A DNA stretch of 6,190 nucleotides from an uncultured Mucilaginibacter sp. Its GTDB lineage: Bacteria; Bacteroidota; Bacteroidia; Sphingobacteriales; Sphingobacteriaceae. The position numbers were made by a program, and so were the translations under genes. Positions 4,653 to 6,190 of the stretch are shown here, piece after piece. Within the stretch, counting starts at the first letter, position 1. Every line of letters begins with the position of its first letter. The notes under the pieces are model-generated. The model had not been told where the DNA came from. It searched no databases and worked only from the letters and a program-made list of their open reading frames with translations. Location: contig CAMLFI010000163.1 in assembly GCA_946479225.1 (NCBI GenBank), positions 1-6,190 of the forward strand. Direction: 5' to 3'.

Positions 4653-6190
4653 CTACCAGCTAATGGTAACGGCTTGATTGCCGTGTATGGCATACTCCAG
4701 ACCCTCCTTTGTTTCCTTAACCGATTCGATCTGTTGCTGATCAACTTTGTTGTCAACCTCGATTTTAAATTCAGGCAGTCGTTTCTTTCCTTTTTTAATG
4801 ATACTCATGCGGCAGGTTAGCGCGGCATCGCCCAAAACATCAAAACGTAGTGTTTTCCCGTTAATAGTCTGCTTCAATACCGGATATTCTATAAATACCA
4901 TAAAATCTTGGTCGGGTATGCGTATGTACTGCCGCGGCACAATGCCAAAAGCAAGGCCCGCGCCATAAACCTCTTGCCCAACGCTGCCCGACTGTTCCCA
5001 GCCATCGTGAATATCTTCCAGCGCTATCCATAATTTCGGGTCCAGCTCGCCTGTCTTAACTTCTTTAACCAGCATATCTTGGGGCAGCATGGGTGGGTAG
5101 TAATACAGCATCCGGTGAATGCCGTGTTTAACAAATTCAGCTAAAAGCAATCTTACAGCAGGCAGCAGTTCTACCCCTTGCGCATAATTTAAAAACTCAT
5201 GCACGCCCGAAAAAACTTCCTGTTCTTCGTATACAGCAGTGTATGGCGCATCCTCTAACGGGAACATCTGAAAGAAGCTTGGAAAATTTTTACCGAAACC
5301 ATAATGGCACTCCCACAGCGATACGTTTTTAAATACATTGGCTAAAAACAGATAGGCTAGGTCGCGATAAAGCTCTTTCTTAGCTTCTTTATAAAGCAAG
5401 ATCATTGCTTTGGCAGAGAACATGGTGTTATTGGCCTGATAAAATACATTAAAACCATGCTGCGGCATCGATTGTGCGGCTCTTTCTGCCTCTCTGAAAT
5501 ATTTCCTCTCTTTCGTTAGCTCCCACACCTGCAACATTACGTGGGCATATAATCCGGCCACATCTTTTTCGCCGCCGGCACCTTCTTTGGTTTCTGCCTT
5601 AACAACTTCCAGTGTGTCCATTTTGTAAAATACCGGCCAGCAATAGTTAAAATGATGCGCTACTTTAATGGCGTAGTCTATGGACTTAAGCAATAGATCC
5701 TTTGCCAGTTTGTCACCAAACATGGCCATGCGCGCCAGGTTAAGCAAAGGATGATGCAGGTACCACGAGTCCATTACCTTCGGCGTTTTCTGCTCTTCTG
5801 ATTTATCAAGCATGTCCTCCTCTGCGGGCAGCCAACGCACCACGGTGCCCAACTGTTCGTCGTAAAACGCCTTAAGGCCTGCAATAATTTCCTTTTCCAT
5901 TACACAGGTCTCACCGCTCCAGCGCATATAATCCTGTATGGGTAGTAATACCGCCAGCTGTACCATTATTTCAGGCGGCGTTTTGTAATCGCACAAGTAG
6001 GCATTTAAATAAGGATGTCCGCTGCGGTGTGCCCAGCAACCCTTATTGGTTTGCAGGTCATGCAGGGCCTTGGGCAAAGTATCAAGATAATCCTTGTATT
6101 GTGTTTCTGGCTTCGGTAGCAGCAGGTACAAATTGCCCAGCGCCTCTAAAAAGCCTTTTGCAACCTCAAACTGATCGGCAGGTGTTTGTT
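4653..6190 (-). CDS. Unassigned, probably helical-toroid protein; N-terminus outside window
   Basis: The frame stays open to the window edge: upstream of the TTG at 6131 it reads ADQFEVAKGFLEALGN, so this is a 5'-partial gene with 511 residues visible. I do not recognise a named family. The first ~350 residues are rich in paired amphipathic helices with aromatic turns, such as GCWAHRSGHPYLNAYLCDY, VMDSWYLHHPLLNLARMAMFGD, HHFNYCWPVFYK and QANNTMFSAKAMILLYKEA. The layout suggests an alpha/alpha toroid of the kind seen in several glycoside hydrolases and polysaccharide lyases. Next comes the distinctive DGWEQSGSVGQEVYGAGLAFGIVPRQYI, then a beta-rich C-terminal part (FMVFIEYPVLK, LRFDVLGDAALTCRMSII, FKIEVDN). 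The 'QEVYGAG' and 'EYPV' segments may mark an active-site or family signature. No catalytic residues can be assigned. A signal peptide cannot be judged without the start. A carbohydrate role is inference only. It converges on the 76-residue gene. Confidence 0.75.
   Translation of the reverse strand, partial: QTPADQFEVAKGFLEALGNLYLLLPKPETQYKDYLDTLPKALHDLQTNKGCWAHRSGHPYLNAYLCDYKTPPEIMVQLAVLLPIQDYMRWSGETCVMEKEIIAGLKAFYDEQLGTVVRWLPAEEDMLDKSEEQKTPKVMDSWYLHHPLLNLARMAMFGDKLAKDLLLKSIDYAIKVAHHFNYCWPVFYKMDTLEVVKAETKEGAGGEKDVAGLYAHVMLQVWELTKERKYFREAERAAQSMPQHGFNVFYQANNTMFSAKAMILLYKEAKKELYRDLAYLFLANVFKNVSLWECHYGFGKNFPSFFQMFPLEDAPYTAVYEEQEVFSGVHEFLNYAQGVELLPAVRLLLAEFVKHGIHRMLYYYPPMLPQDMLVKEVKTGELDPKLWIALEDIHDGWEQSGSVGQEVYGAGLAFGIVPRQYIRIPDQDFMVFIEYPVLKQTINGKTLRFDVLGDAALTCRMSIIKKGKKRLPEFKIEVDNKVDQQQIESVKETKEGLEYAIHGNQAVTISW

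Noticed and set aside
6129..6131. TTG 6131 as the start of the large minus-strand gene
   Set aside because: The same frame continues without a stop to the window end with protein-like sequence, so the gene is truncated rather than starting there.

Overview
The window reads as ordinary chromosome of a Bacteroidota bacterium, most likely Sphingobacteriaceae (Mucilaginibacter or Pedobacter type). That placement is inferred from moderate GC content, A-rich start regions without clear Shine-Dalgarno sites, a DoxX-like membrane protein with a C-terminal beta domain, a membrane-anchored AraC-type regulator, and small hypothetical proteins of a Bacteroidota look. No rRNA, tRNA, CRISPR array, transposase or phage gene was seen.

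Layout. Positions 1-1042 (+) hold the 3' three quarters of an ACS-family major facilitator transporter of the hexuronate (ExuT-like) type. A short repeat cluster (1034-1151) overlaps its stop codon and fills the gap to a DUF3237/UPF0311 gene (1154-1612, +). A 65-residue two-helix membrane protein (1620-1817, -) converges on that gene. Next comes a minus-strand 345-residue protein (1928-2965) with a DoxX-like membrane part, a seven-Asn microsatellite linker and a C-terminal beta-rich domain. It is followed by a stem-loop terminator at 1900-1923. Its divergent neighbour (3083-4159, +) is a seven-helix membrane protein ending in an AraC-type DNA-binding domain. Their shared 117-bp intergenic region contains an imperfect 19-bp direct repeat with 23-bp spacing, a reasonable candidate for the regulator's own binding site. 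A 76-residue hypothetical protein follows (4328-4558, +). A strong hairpin (4579-4605) then separates it from a convergent large gene (4653-6190, -), cut by the window end, that encodes an unrecognised and probably all-helical toroid-like protein.

How the genes may work together. The transporter suggests uptake of sugar acids, and the large 3'-side protein loosely recalls helical-toroid carbohydrate enzymes, so a link to carbohydrate use is possible but unproven. The best-supported functional link is the divergent regulator/DoxX-like pair. No complete novel system is evident. The items most worth a second look are the candidate operator, the dispersed-looking repeat over the transporter stop codon, the Asn microsatellite, and the unassigned toroid-like protein.
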